Shown here: positions 33,143-46,568 of the stretch, one piece after another | Layout of the letters: the number at the start of each line of letters is the position of its first letter | Numbering within the stretch: the first letter of the stretch is position 1 | From: Enoplolaimus lenunculus | Lineage: Eukaryota; Nematoda; Enoplea; Enoplida; Thoracostomopsidae | Assembly (NCBI GenBank): GCA_030248215.1 | Contig: JASANG010004041.1 | Span: 1-64,000 of the forward strand | DNA: 64,000 nucleotides | Direction: 5' to 3' | Made by a program: the position numbers and the translations under genes | Notes under the pieces: model-generated | What the model saw: the letters and a program-made list of their open reading frames with translations, nothing else | Told to the model about the DNA's origin: nothing | Databases searched by the model: none

Positions 33143-36100
33143 AATCTCAAACTATTTTCATCTTCGGCTCTCTGCCGACCGGTATGTTGCCACCAAGCAT
33201 ACAATACAGAGCTTTTTACAATTCCCAAAATTTGTACCGATGCCGATACTTATTTTCAAATGTTACTAAATGCAAAACCGATACCAATACCGATTATAAT
33301 TTTAATACACAATGCTAAACGAACAGATAGGATTACTACACTACATTACAATAAATTCAAAGACATATATCCCAACAGCCATAAACAGTTGTTACTTGAT
33401 AAAAGCTTTTCATTGCAATCAATTTTATAAATACAAACGCATTTAGTATCCGTGCTTGATTCAACATCTTCCAAAATAAAGAAAATAAATGTTTGACTAT
33501 CCACTAGCTACGTGTTTACATACATACATACTTAACGTCTAAAGTGTGGTATAAATATCGCTGGGTTTCAGAGGAAAAACCCGCTTTCTAAAAATGAAGG
33601 TTGAAGGTTTCAATAAACATATAATTACTAGTGAACAGCAGCTCAAATTCACATACGCAATCAGCTGTTTCAAGTATGCCGTGCTTTTCAGAATAAAACG
33701 TACCACAAATGCAGTATTTTTAAAGTTTTCAGGCTATCTAGCCGATTTGTTCCATCCTAATTCTGTAGGAAGTGAGAAAATACATTTCATGTATGTCCGC
33801 TAAAACGTGCCGCTATAAATTGTTGCACAATGTTATACTATAATTCCTGTCTGTGGATTGAAAGTACACTTACCAGCGAAACGCTATTTAATCTTAACAA
33901 TACACAGTGTGACGTATCTGCAAACGTGCAACAGCTCCTAGGATGCAACCGGAAGTGAAAAATACTGAAGTCGAGGAAGCCAGAAATTAAATAAAATTTG
34001 GTGTGCAAAACAGTTTCGATTTGGTAATTTTAGCAAGTATCTGTAAAAAGAGCTGTCAAAAATTTTCGTTTTACTTTCAAGAAATTCACTCAATTTATTA
34101 CTCAGACTTGTACCAAAACTTAAAGTCAAACATACAAAGATACAATTTTTGTACAACTGCAAAGAATATCAGTAAATATGCCATAATACAGAAATTTATA
34201 CCTAAATTTTACCAGAGCCAAAGCTCGATTTTCTGCCGGAGCCGGAATCAGAAGCAGATCTATCGAGCACTGGATATTCGAAATATCATCTGAAAACCTT
34301 CTTACTCTGAACGTAGCTTTTATACCTATTAATTCTGCATTTCTGTCATATACTTTAATAACAATAATTTTATGCCACAAATTCGTATTATAAAGATTCG
34401 ATTTAAATACTAATTGCACAGTTTTCTCCAGTTTGCCAAAGTTGAGCAAAAAAATTACAAATTCATGAATTTTTCACGCGGCAATAAATCTCCGCTATTA
34501 TAGTTGCCATTATTTATCTAAAAATTAAATATTAACTCATGTGTGAAATTCTGTCTTTGCCTAGAGAGTTGTGAACACCAGGGGTGACATAGAATGTTGC
34601 ATAGCCATTAAATACATTGTTAAACCCGGTTCCAACGTTTTTGATCACTTCACGGCTCTGATATATCAGCCGAAGTACAATTATTTCAAGTGTTATACAG
34701 TAAATGTCGTGCATACTTAAGCGATTTGGTAAGAATGGCAAATGCTGGTTACTCCTGTGTATTAAAGTGTCTCATTTATAGTTTTTGCACACTCAACAAA
34801 AATGTTCTCAACTCAGTTTTTACACACTGAACGAAAAGGCAATCCGGATTCAGCTACACGTTGAAGGAGAAGAAAGTTAAACAATAAATTATTTTGAACA
34901 CTCTTGGCAGGGTTTAGGGGGCAAAACGTCGTGTTGTTTAATTTAAGACGTATATATTTTGCCAAACGCGACCAATTGATACTCAAGTTGCGGATGGATG
35001 TTCATTCTAATGGTACAAACAATCATATTATCCATCTATATATACGCAAGGGCGTATCCGAAAAAAACAGAAATGGAAGCTCACCTGCGAAACAAAGAAA
35101 GCCTAAAATTGTGTTCAACAGAACAAAGATGCTTCATATACGGCACAGCGCGTAGTTTTGTTAATGCTTGCTGGATTGGAAGGTATAAAGGGGCGAAAGT
35201 GAACAATGTGTTATCCGTAAGCGTGTATACAAAAACGGTTCAAAATCCTAAAACCGTTTAAAGAACGTTTTAGTATTTTTGACGATTTCTAAAATTGTTG
35301 CCTTCGAAGCGCATATTAATCATAGCTCCACGTTTGAGAATATTAAGGCACACCAGTAAAAGCGTTAAACCAAAAAACTATTTAAAATTCCATAAAGTAA
35401 ATTTTCTAATGCGAACGTCTAAAGTTTTCGCGGACACATTGCGAATACGGAACTTTATATTTTCAATTCAACAAATAGTTTAAAAACTTTTACAAATATT
35501 TAGTCAGCGAGAAAACATGCAAAACATTTTTTCAATGTGATTTGCCTTTTTCTAAATACCTATAGCGAGTTTTTTGTAAAACTTTGGTCTGTCAAAAGCA
35601 CAGTTGATTATTGTACGGGGCGTATGGCTCAAATAAAAAACCACCACCATTCCATGAAAGTGCAGCAATGCCAACAGCGCACAGTTCCTCGTATATGTGT
35701 TGGTCAGGACACATGTCAAAAGTGAAACAAAACTGTGCTTATCATTTGAACGATCGTATTGATGGGTCAACTATGTGATTTTTTTTGGTTTTGCCCGGGT
35801 GCGCATGTGCGCACAACTTAATTTCAGAGTTTGACATTTTTGGCGTAGAGTGGCAAGCGAACTGAGCTCTGTTTCCACAGTGTGTTCGTTTTCTGTCGTC
35901 AAACTAAAGGACATAAAGACCTTTGGAATGAACAGTCTAATTTCAGACGAATGCTTCTCAATATACAACATGTCTTGACCTAAAAACACAAAATAAAAAA
36001 AAGAATAGATAGTGTGCTTGCGATACCAGGACGCGCAGTATAAGTTTGTGTCGCTGAAAAAGTTTACATTTTTTCTATTGTGACACAATTGGCCAACATG

Positions 36101-36960
36101 ATTTGTCAAATTCAATGGAACACATGAGTGTTTTAGAATAGTTTTACGCAATAAACTCTAATTTCAGCAATTGTTCTTAGCGTTTTACATTATCCTCGGT
36201 GTTTAACGAGTGTTTGAAGTGATCATACTGTAACATTAACTTTACCCAAATAAAGATGGGGCGCTTCGACGTCGTCTGTTACTAAGTACTGCGATACAAG
36301 TCAGGTTAGCTATGGTTTGCGTTGCCTGATGTGCAGTAAATAGTGTTGTCTATTGTGCTTTATCCGATCTTTTTTGCATCAGCATATCACAATACGCATT
36401 TTGATTCGATGCATGTGTGTAGTAGTATAATATACGGTTCTTGCCCTCCCTTTTCGCCCCGCATAAATCATCTCCACTTTTTGCCCCACACCCTCATTTT
36501 TCGCTGTCCAAGCTTTCTTCTCGTTTTACACGTTTTTCAACATTCCACACATTTTACCGGCTCGCACGCTATTTACTTTACTCGCTGAGAAGTAAAATTT
36601 GCATTTACCTTTTTTAGTATAGTATGAGCGAAATAATAACTAATTAAGACACAGTTGACGGCCGTCACAGTATCTCGGAACCACATCAACCAGAATTATA
36701 TATAGCGTAGGTTATAGCTAACCTTCAAAATACTTTTCGTTAACGTTTATTCCAACCGATTGAACGTTAAAATCGGGGACAAGAGCCCATGTTACTTTTA
36801 GGGCTCTGCCGCTTTCTGATGAAACTGCAAACGGGCACTTTTAGATTTTAGACTATGGTTTGCTTAGGTTTAGTTTTAGGCTTAAGTTTATGATTACACT
36901 TTTTTCCACGCTTAACCTTAAACAGCAACTTTCAGCGGACAACACTGATAAATATATTAA
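33143..36960. other. 3.8 kb without a recognised gene
   Basis: The sequence is AT-rich with only short open frames. A minus-strand frame of 126 codons at 35771-36151 is the longest but matches no family and lacks convincing splice context. CCGGAGCCGGAA words at about 34238 mark the dispersed repeat family. A pyrimidine-rich stretch lies at 36440-36550. I did not find exons by splice-site reading. Confidence 0.5.
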
Positions 36961-37188
36961 CCTTTTCTCACATAGAGTTGCCTATAGGCAACTCAGCGCA
37001 GTGTATATACTTTAAGTAATGTCATAGTATTAAATCATCACAAGACGTGAGAGCACCCTCGGGCTCGAGCGTCAAGCTCCTATAGCTGAGTGGTGATGGT
37101 AAACGCCTCCCACTCTAGTCACCCGAGCTCGAATCCTAGCATAGAAGTATGCCTCAGGAGAAACAGAAAATATTCATGTGATAAACGG
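36961..37188 (+). mobile_element. TTAA-flanked MITE with internal tRNA-like promoter (copy 1)
   Basis: Bounded by TTAA at 36957-36960 and 37189-37192, with imperfect inverted ends CCTTTTCTCACAT and ATGTGATAAACGG. TTAA duplication with CC...GG ends is the signature of piggyBac-type elements. Inside are the palindrome TTGCCTATAGGCAA and, at about 37075-37145, TAGCTGAGTGGT (A-box match) and AGCTCGAATCC (B-box match), so it also looks tRNA-derived. The flank AAGCGAAAAATTTTCAG is shared with the copies at 46833-47361, so the mobile unit may be larger. Confidence 0.65.
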
Positions 37189-37192
37189 TTAA

Positions 37193-40100
37193 GCGAAAAA
37201 TTTTCAGTTTACTATCTATAATAATTCTTAACTGTATTTTTATGTATTGTTCTAGCGTAAAAACAAACTAAGAGAAGTCGCTTTCTGTAAGGTTTTATAA
37301 TTGCGACTCTATTACACGTTACACACAATAATCTTGCAGTTTCAATGGTTAATTATAACTGCCACATTGAAACGCAATAGGAAATCTTTTATCCATTTTT
37401 GGCGTTTGGCTGATTTTGTGATTAAAAGTGCAATTTCTGTATCGAGACGTTGACAAGATCATTAGCCGTCCTAACTCTAGCAGGTATTCTTGGTGTAGAA
37501 CTCGGCTGCGTTGTACAATTTTTGAATAAACTGAATATTTCATGTTAGCAATGTGTATTTTGCTTTTTGCGATTTGAATTGGATATATAAATCACTTGGA
37601 AATTAAATATGAGTGAGTTTTCATATTCAGGATTATTAATTAATACTGTTTGGCGTATATGTGCCGCATCAAATAGTCTACGCACATGCCGCCTCTATCT
37701 GTGCAATTTCATATTCGATTTATAGCAATTGCGGAAGTCTTTAATGGATAAAAATCTTAACGTTCAAGTGAAGCATTGTACATATATTCAATTTAAATGC
37801 GGTGAAACTTTTCAATCTTCGAGCGATAAATTGATAACAATATTTGGCGATCAAAAGTCACGTCGTGCTCGCTCTATATTTCATGAATCGATGGAGAACC
37901 CGAGATTGAGCAAATAGTAGGTAACCCTTCGAGAGAAGAGCGCTAACTCATGCGTGATAAATCATTCAAAAAAATTTTTATTTCAGCGTTAATCATTTCA
38001 ATAAATTCTCCAAATACAAAACTATCACTTCGATTTATACAATTATTGCAATTTTTAAGATCTTATTCGTCATCCTCCATGCGCTTGTGTTTAACCAAAA
38101 ATAGCCGGACGTCAAATATTTTGCATAATTGAGCTTTTCATGAGCTTCCCTGATCGGTAATTAATATAACCCTTAACCAATTTCGATTTGCAACGAATCA
38201 TAATTATATATACAACTCACTCGTTCGCAGAAGCTAACGTTCAATTTTTAGCGACTGTTCCAAAAATGGGATGTATGTTTACTTTGTTTCTTTCGTTCGT
38301 CGAGCAATTTTTGAAGATCACTGTATGGTCTGTTTGGTGCTCATACAGAGTGGTATCATTATACAGTTCAGTTTTCTACGCGTTCTTATTTGCAGTTTGT
38401 CTGTGTTTCGTTTCTTATGTCAACATGGTGTGGGCTGTTTATATTTGTGTTCATATGAGTCTTCATAGTTGTATAACTACTACTGCACTATATTGGACAA
38501 AGTTATGAAACTCTTGCTTCTGCTGTCCGACACTCCGACATGCTCAGGAAATAGTTCTTGCCATGCGTTCTGTGGTCCAACAAAATGCAGCTCATTCTCA
38601 TTTATTTTCAACTTTTTTCTATAAAATCTGTTGCCGATATATCATTCTTGAAATTGTTATATTTTGTTTAGTTCAAATACAACCATGAGACTGAGAGAGT
38701 ACTGAAATTGTGCCTGAACCTTGAAAAAATTTCAAAACGCTTTATTAGCATGGATTTCTAAGCACGAAATGTCTTGGAATTTAAAATTTTTGGATATGCG
38801 TATATATGGAAAGATGAAACAAGTAGTTTTCCGTAATGATAGATATCTGAAATTCATTACAGTCTAACAGTTTTTTACCACTAATTTTTAACTTCGTTTG
38901 TGCCGGTAACTATGTAATAAATCAAAATTGAAATGTTTTTGATAATTCAAATTTTTTACTGCAAGAAGTCATACGGGAATAGACTGAACCCTCTATCTGG
39001 CAAACAAGCAACGCCTACTGAAATTGAATGCGTAGTATGCCAGTAAGGAATGTTTAGCATTAATAATTGAAAACATTTTAATTTATTTAGTCGCTTTTGG
39101 TGCTCTTATGCTTAAACATTTTATAATTTTTATAATTACGGTAATCGCACTTGATTTAGGCGATTTCTTACCATTTTTCCAATTTCAACAAATAATGCGT
39201 TAACTTTCTCTGAATATGTTTTTGAACTCGTTTAATGTTTTTACAGTGAACATTTACGCAATATTATTTTGAGAAGCGCAAAGCATCTCCCTAAGCCTAT
39301 GCCTCCGCTTAGAGATAAACATATAACTTAACCTAAGTTAAGTTTTAGCCTAAGTAAAAAAATTATATTCTAAATGTTAAACTTATTTGATTATTGTCCA
39401 GCAAAACAATTGTTCGCCACTCAAAAGTTATATGGGCCGAACAATCACTCTACAGCGGAAAAGTGGAGCTTTAGTATAGACTTGTCTTCAGACCTATAAC
39501 TATTCTTCAGTTACTTGCATCATATCGTGCGATAACTTCCCTACAAGTAGTGATAAAGCATACATGAACAAAATGTTCTGCAAAACAAATAGATTCCAGC
39601 CTTGAATTCAATATTAACGATTACTACATTTACATATTGCATTAAACTCAATATACGTACCCCCCACCTAATGCTTATACGAGACTGTTCTTTATTGCGC
39701 GGCAACATTTTTTGTATCGGGAAATTCGGACTTTAGTGGGAAGTAGGAACTGTAACAAAAAAACGGCTGTAACGTTTAAGCTCTTGAAATTGAATTGGCA
39801 AATTGTTAACGATTATCAGTAAGGCAATCCGCAATGCCCCTGTATATCAAACATAATTCAGATTCGAGGTGCTTCCGCCGTTTTCGACACACCGTTACCC
39901 GAATGACATGGATACTTTTCCTGTGTATGGAAACACGCATCATGCAACAGTTTGTTTTTGATTATACTTTATTGTGTATGTCCGGCGTATAGTGCAATAG
40001 TGAGCACGGTACAAACAGCGGCAGCCAACACAACCAGTGGCGTAGACAGGATTGATTTCATTTCGGGAGGGCATAAAACGTCATGAAATATAATTCTTGT

Positions 40101-41550
40101 AATCTCTAGAATTTATTAGGTTGTTCTCAGAATCTTCTTAAATGTCCTGTTTGTTGTCTCTCCTTAGAGAAGTTAGGAACATACTTACCCCCTTTATATC
40201 TCCTGTGTTGGTGCCCGTGAACACAACCGTCAAAGACGAAACAGAATAAAACATCTATGATATGAAATAGTTTGGATTAAGCCTTTAAAATGTCCTCTAT
40301 AAGGTATGTTTGCATTTCGGGCACACATACGCACATATTCGCATCGTATTTGGTCCCACAACACACTGGTTTGCTCTGATTGATTGGTACGTATTAACTG
40401 TTTTTGGGATATGCTCTATACTACAAAATGGCAGCAGTAGTTGAATAAAGTGGGAATGTGCATAGCGTTTGTTTTTGGCCACAGCATCTGTTTGTGTGAG
40501 AGCTGTGCGAGACAAAATAGTTTTGGTCAATGAAAAAAAGGTTTTGACAACACTATAGGTACCTGTAGATAGAAAAGCAACCAGTACGACGTTTATTTGC
40601 TACTGATGGTACTAAAGAAAATTTCTAACAGTTTTTTGGTTGCGTACAGTACGTTTTATTGTTCAATTGGGAGCAACACGGTTGCTACCGACTATGAGCA
40701 AAACACGGAAATAATTGCAGTCAATAAATCACAGTTGAGCGCTCAGAGGCGGCTTGAAGCAAAGTTGTTTAAAAACACCACTTCGATTTTTTCAACACTT
40801 AAAATTCAACGTCATTACAAGAAAGTGGAAACAAACGCGTAATGAAAAATAGATTTAAAAACACATTGATGTAAAAAGTAAATTTGATTATCCACAAATC
40901 TATCAAAAGGTAATGCCTTACCATAAGAGAATTTACCGATGCGACTCAAACAGGCTTAATCTTAATGTGATACCTGGTTTATTTAACTAACGATATTGCT
41001 TTATTTATGTATTGATGACTGTACCAAATGTTTTTACGTCATTCACTTTCACTTTACTCCGTACATTCTTTTATACAGTACTTGCCACAAAGTTCGTATT
41101 ATGGTTAATATTATATAATGCAACTGTTCCACATCAGCTGGCTATAGCTGCAACCTCAAGAAATTTTCGAACACGGCGCTGAAGGTGAAGCAAAATTTAA
41201 TAAACGTTGTGTATAATTAGCTAATTTTGCCAATATACAAAATGTCGCCGCTTATATAGGGTGCAACCGGAGGTTCAAAAACCGGAGCCAGCGCTGGAGC
41301 CAGAGGTTAATAAATTTTGCCAATGCCGTAATCTGAGTCAGAGGTGAGACAATTACGTACTAAAACAGTGCTAAATCTATAAATCTTAACAATCTTCTGC
41401 TAAAAGTGTTGCATATTGTTTTTAAGTTTCTATTTTGAAAAAATTTCGACAATTAACAAATAAAAAAAATTGCTACTGAATTTAACGCAACCTCCAGTAA
41501 AATTTCTACCGGAACTGAAGTTGAATTTCTGCTGAATGCAGGGGCAGATC
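37193..41550. other. 4.4 kb without a recognised gene
   Basis: AT-rich sequence with only short frames (none above about 106 codons). Notable words are CAGTGGCGTAGACAGG near 40036, a phrase seen at ends of many animal repeats, and CTTAAGC/TTAGGC-like runs at 39290-39350. CCGGAG-type repeats appear at 41270-41310. Nothing here supports a gene call. Confidence 0.5.
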
Positions 41551-42510
41551 ATTGAGCCAAGCGAAACTCCTAGCGAAGCTCGGAGTTTCGTGAAGCGTTT
41601 TATGTTTTGTACTTGGGGGTCGAAAGGTGGATGTCCGTCCGTCTGTCTGTCCGTCTGTCCGTCCGAAAAGAATCTCAGGAACGGCTGAACTGATTTTGAT
41701 AAACTTTTTTTGTTTCAAAGACAATTATCCTGGGGTGTTAACCTTGCATTGGGGTTTGAAAATTTTAAGCCGTTTATTAGCTACAGGCTAATTTGCATAA
41801 TTAATTAAGCCTAAATTAGGACTTTCCACAATGTTCCAATAATTATTACAGTTAGAAGCAATCTAATTTTAGCAGTAAAAGGTTTTTGGGTGCGAGGAAT
41901 CTGTGTAGACTGTTTACAAATCTCCAAAACGGATAATTGAGCAGTTAGCTAATAGATAATTTGCATATTAGCATAGTTTATAAGCCTAAATTATGCCTTT
42001 TTACAATATTTCACTATTTATTAAGGTTAAAAGCAATATAATTTCAGCACTAAAGGGTTTTTAGGTGCGAGGAATCTGAATAAATTGTTTACAAACGTCT
42101 AAAACCAATAATTGAGTAGTTAGCTAATAGATGATTTGCATATAAGCATAGTTGATAAGCCTAAATTAGGCATTTTTACAATGTTGCACTAATTATTAGG
42201 GTTACAAGCAATCTAATTTCAGCAATAATGGGTTTTCGGGTGCGAGGAATCTGAATAAATTGTCTACAAACTTTAAAGGCGATTATCGAATAGTTAGCTA
42301 ATAGATAATTTGCATATTTGCTTAATTGACGAGACAAAATTAGGACTTTTTGAATTATTCCAATAATTATTAAGGTGGCTGAAAGGTTTTTGCGTGCGAG
42401 GAATCTGAGGAAATTGCTTACAAACCTCCAAAACCGATAAATGAATAGTTAGCTAATAACTAATTTGCATATTACCTTAATTGCTTACGTGTGTTCGAGC
42501 TTCGCTCAAT
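41551..42510. mobile_element. Repeat element with four ~175-bp internal tandem units
   Basis: The ends ATTGAGCcaaGCGAA and TTCGCTCAAT are weak inverted repeats. Near the left end is a run of GTCCGTCTGTCTGTCC units (41634-41675). The word GTGCGAGGAATCTG recurs at 41890, 42065, 42240 and 42394, defining units of about 175, 175 and 154 bases that each contain TTAGCTAATAGATAATTTGCAT. No coding frame. It fits an old non-autonomous DNA element with an internal array. Confidence 0.6.
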
Positions 42511-43017
42511 AAATGTAGTCCCACTACGACTGGTCTGTAATGCCATGATTGTCACGTTGGCAAAAATGTAGTTTTAAATTTCTTTTGTAACAGATCTCAA
42601 CAATTAAAGGTTTTAAAATTTAAGCCCAAGTTATAAACTCACTAAACAGCATAGGTTTTGTAAAAATGCAAAAATTCACTGCCGAAAGCACCGGAACCTT
42701 CGGCACAAATTCAATCAAAGAGACGAAGGTAATTGTTCTACTCAGAACTTTCGATACATATTCTACCGAAACCGGTGTTGAAGGTCGTTTTTCTGTTATA
42801 GCCGGAGCCGGAGGCATACAACAAATTGTACTCTGATTTAATGATTGTTTTTGCTTAAGCTTAAACGTCAAATTATATAAAGTGCAAATATTGCATTAAA
42901 CTACAATAATGGTGCGTGTAAGTAAGAGAGTACTTGGAGCGAACTGCTGAGTAATCATCGAATGCGTGCACACGTGGATTTGCTGTTGTTGTTCGTTTGT
43001 TTACGCGTGTCAATGCA
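42511..43017. promoter_or_regulatory. Upstream region of the K2P channel gene
   Basis: It contains CCGGAGCCGGAGGC (42783-42796) and other copies of the dispersed CCGGAG family up to 42800, then about 200 bases of plain AT-rich sequence before the start codon. No TATA box or splice-leader acceptor can be assigned with confidence. Confidence 0.35.
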
Positions 43018-45082
43018 ATGGGACGTCGGCGACGCTCAAAAGTTCAACGACTGGTTAACTTTATTCGTAATTGTATTGCATTTTTCATCAGTCACGTTGG
43101 ACTGTGTGCGCTAGTGATTGGTTACAGTGTACTCGGCGCAGTTGTATTTCGTGCAATTGAATTGCCACAAGAGCTGGACATACAAGCGTTAGTGCAACGT
43201 GCACGTCACAGAGCAATTGATGCAATGTGGACACCGACATATGATTACGGATTACTACATCCAGACAAATGGATGAAAGTTGTTACCAATGAATCAATTA
43301 TATTCAAAAATGTTTTGATGCGCGCAGTTTTAAGCGGTTACGATGGTAAAGATACGTTGGAAAAAGCACAATGGACAATGTCTGGTGCCTTTTTGTACTC
43401 TCTCACTGTCATTACCACAATCGGTAAGCAATACTTTCGTTTTATGGACCACTAGGTTTTATGTGCTGTTCTATGCTGCATGGGGAACGTGTCCGACCGT
43501 AGCAGCACCTCCCTTTCGGAAACCTCTCTTCCCGACTAAAACTACATCAAAAGAATTCTATGTCAGGACAATTTTTCTTGCTTCCTCCATAGGCTGTGGG
43601 TATATCCGTTGAAAAAAGGTTTTTGGAATCGGACTAAACCGCATGTAGGATTATAGAAAGCGGATACGTTCTATAAAATTTTTAAAATGGGTTCGTGTGT
43701 TGCAAACTGAAACCGTGGCTAAATACCGCTGTACAAATATATCAAAGAAGTGCTTTGATTACTGAACCTCAACTTGTCTAAGTCCTTGAATGCGCTATGC
43801 TTTTTGATGATAATTGGTGCTATCTGTTATCGTCCGGTTCTATACGATAACCAGCATGAATGAACTGCGCCACACAGTGCCGTACGCGAAATACCGGACC
43901 GCACCGCAGGCAAAGACAAGTTTATATAACAACTTTCATGCGACGCCATAAGGCGTCGTCCAGCACCATTCAATGTCGACAGCACCGCACAGACAAATAT
44001 AAAACCCTCTGCTTCTGGTCAGAAAACGCTAGTTTCCTAAGAAGCTTTCTTACACGGTGATCAGTCCAACACAGTTTTTCCAAACAGTTTTGCAAGACCA
44101 CACGTAAAAACCTCGCGTAATATGTTTCTTTTGTGATTTTCTGGCTGTCTCAGTAGCACCACATGTGCTCTGTATGACCATTAGTTTACGTTAACACTAA
44201 TACTGCAATAAAAACAGCAACAAAATCTGCAATAAAAGCAGCAACAAAACAACAACGAAAACTGCAACAAAAACTCAAATTGGCAGTGATCAACAGATGT
44301 TTCGTCATGAGCTTTCCATTCTCACAATGCTAATTTCTTATTTGATCCAATGAACTGTGTGACCATACGAAATCATCTGGAGACGACTTTTAATTGATAT
44401 TCATAGGCGAATTTGTTTGCTATCTTAGGCAAAATTTGATTGATCCAGTTTTTTCGGGTGCGCGGAAATGCACCGATCAGGACTCTTCCTATACGAAAAC
44501 GGCACTGACGAGCTTCAGTTCAATCAGTTTGAAAGACGGAATAATGTCACAATTTTATGTTCATACTCCACCACTAGTGTATATATTTTATTTTTTAAAT
44601 TAAGCGATAAAAATAGTTTAGTATTCAGTTCAAAGCTCGATGCGCCCTTGAATGGAATTTATTTGATTGATTTTACGCTGTTTTAGGATACGGCCATATT
44701 GCTCCTCGAACATATTTCGGCAAAGCAATGACAATCATCTACGCAATAATCGGTATTCCTTTGATGCTGTTATTTTTAACTAACGTTGGTGATATTTTGG
44801 CCAAAGTGTTTCGTTTTCTGTACGCTCGTGCGCTTAAATGTATGTCACAGTCGCGTATATGCGGAGCTGGACCTCCAAGACCATCCCGGGCAGGAACAAT
44901 GAGACGCCAAAATTCTATGCTCAGTTCCCGATCTCGACAATCGCAGCGAACAGTTGGATCAGCAAACAATCAGCAACAGCTACAACAGCAGCAGTTGCAA
45001 CCGCAGCAACAACAGCAACTACAACCACAACAACAGCAACCGCAACAGCAACAGCAACGACAACAACAACAACAACAACACC

Positions 45083-45125
<43 letters not shown>

Positions 45126-46446
45126 CCAACAACAACAACAACAACAACAACAACAAGAACAACTACAACAAGATAACTGTTACAACGATAATACAAGTAT
45201 TCGGCTGGCATCGAACCAAAATAAACCACAATCGGGTACTACTAAATTTCCGACACGTTCTGCCAGTCGGTTCTCGCTTCGAAATATAAAATCGTCCGTT
45301 GCGACTTTTCAGCAAAGCCTTCGAGGACCAAACTTCGCATACAACGAGCAATCTGCCAGTATTAATAACAATAACGAACAAGACTCAACAAAATTATCGG
45401 TTCGTGTGGAAGATGCTCATGATCCTGCTGTATTAAGTGTGGATACACACGGCAACAACCTTACTTTGCCCAGAAACCAGTGTTCGTTGGCTTTACTATC
45501 CGCTAATATAGATGCAGATTCTAATATATTAGGCTCAACAAACAACGAGATTGCTGCTAATGAATTGAGGAAAGGTGCCAAACAATGTCAAATAACAAAT
45601 GATACAAAAACAGAAGACGTCTTAAGAGATACCGGCAGCGGTAACACTGGCGATAACGATGTTGCTACAATGGTTAGTGAACATTATATCGTAGACGAAA
45701 CGCCCAAACAAACGTTGACTGCAGGCCGCCAATCGAACAGACTAACAGTATATGTCGATGATGAAATGAACGAAAAAAAGAAAACGAACGACGTTGAAAG
45801 CAATTTTAGAAATAATAAATATTGCCAGAATAATCCGTCAGTGTTTACCGCGTCATCGGCTGGAAAAGAAGTGTTCTTCACAGCTTGCGAAGAAATTGTT
45901 TCTTGGCAAGGATCAACAGGTACGTTTGGGCAACAAGCTGGCACTGCAAATAATATGTCTGTGTCCCGAGCACCAAATGCCGGTTCGGTAAACACCGGTG
46001 AAGCCATTTATGAAACTGCTTCTACAGGACCAGTATTGATTGGTCCTGGTCAACAGCCACCGTCCGCTCAGGCTCCTGGACTAATTGCATACGAAACGGT
46101 TACAGTTCCTATTAGTATTATTTTGCTTGTAATGGCAGTATATCTTGTCACGGGAGCAGCTCTATTTTGTATTTGGGAAGAGTGGGATTTTTTGGATGGA
46201 ATTTATTTCTGTTACATTTCTCTCACCACTATTGGTTTCGGTGATTTAGTGCCCGGTAATTCAATGAAAGGGGACGATGCAGCGGCGCAGGAAAAACTAG
46301 TAATTTGTTCGCTATATCTCCTATTTGGAATGGCCCTGATTGCGATGTGTTTTAACTTAGCTCAAGAGGAAGTGGTCAATAAAGCGACAAGAATCGCGAT
46401 AAAGTTGGGAATGATCAAAACTGCAGATGAAGAAGAAGAATATTAA
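43018..46446 (+). CDS. Two-pore-domain potassium channel (K2P/TWK), 2 exons, 721 aa
   Basis: A leak potassium channel of the plasma membrane that works as a dimer. Exons are 43018-43423 and 44687-46446; intron 43424-44686 (GTAAGC...TTTTAG) splits the first glycine codon of pore 1. The ATG at 43018 is used because the frame upstream has only TTG. M1 is at about residues 24-46, followed by an extracellular cap with an Asn-Glu-Ser glycosylation site. Pore 1 is Thr-Ile-Gly-Tyr-Gly (134-138) and M2 about 149-172. M3 is about 606-630, pore 2 Thr-Ile-Gly-Phe-Gly-Asp (650-655) and M4 about 669-692, with a short acidic tail. The M2-M3 cytoplasmic loop is about 430 residues, far longer than in typical K2P channels, and carries a glutamine tract at 231-297. 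The subfamily is not assigned. Confidence 0.93.
44971..45171 (+). repeat. CAG/CAA repeat coding polyglutamine in the K2P loop
   Basis: About 67 codons almost all CAA or CAG, broken by a few Leu, Pro, His, Arg and Glu codons, lie in frame in the channel's M2-M3 linker. The 3' half is nearly pure CAA, so length is likely to vary between individuals. The overlapping Thr-, Asn- and Val-rich frames are shadows of this repeat. Confidence 0.9.
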
Positions 46447-46562
46447 AATACATGAGCTATAAAATCGCAATTTTTAAATAATTTAAAGCAGAAAATAGTC
46501 AATAACTTTCTTGCTGCAGACATACAAACCATTATAAATTATTAAGTCTTATGTACATTTTA

Positions 46563-46568
46563 AATAAA
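46563..46568 (+). terminator. Likely K2P poly(A) signal
   Basis: AATAAA about 115 bases after the stop codon of the K2P channel, the first on the + strand after it. Confidence 0.5.

Noticed and set aside
35771-36151. 126-codon frame on the minus strand
   Set aside because: No family, no repeat of the frame elsewhere, and ordinary AT-rich codon content; chance cannot be excluded.
42997-43017. Upstream start of the K2P frame
   Set aside because: The codon at 42997 is TTG; ATG at 43018 is the first proper start and fits the basic N-terminus.
44838-45289. Thr-, Asn- and Val-rich frames over the CAA repeat
   Set aside because: They are the other frames of the polyglutamine repeat of the K2P gene.
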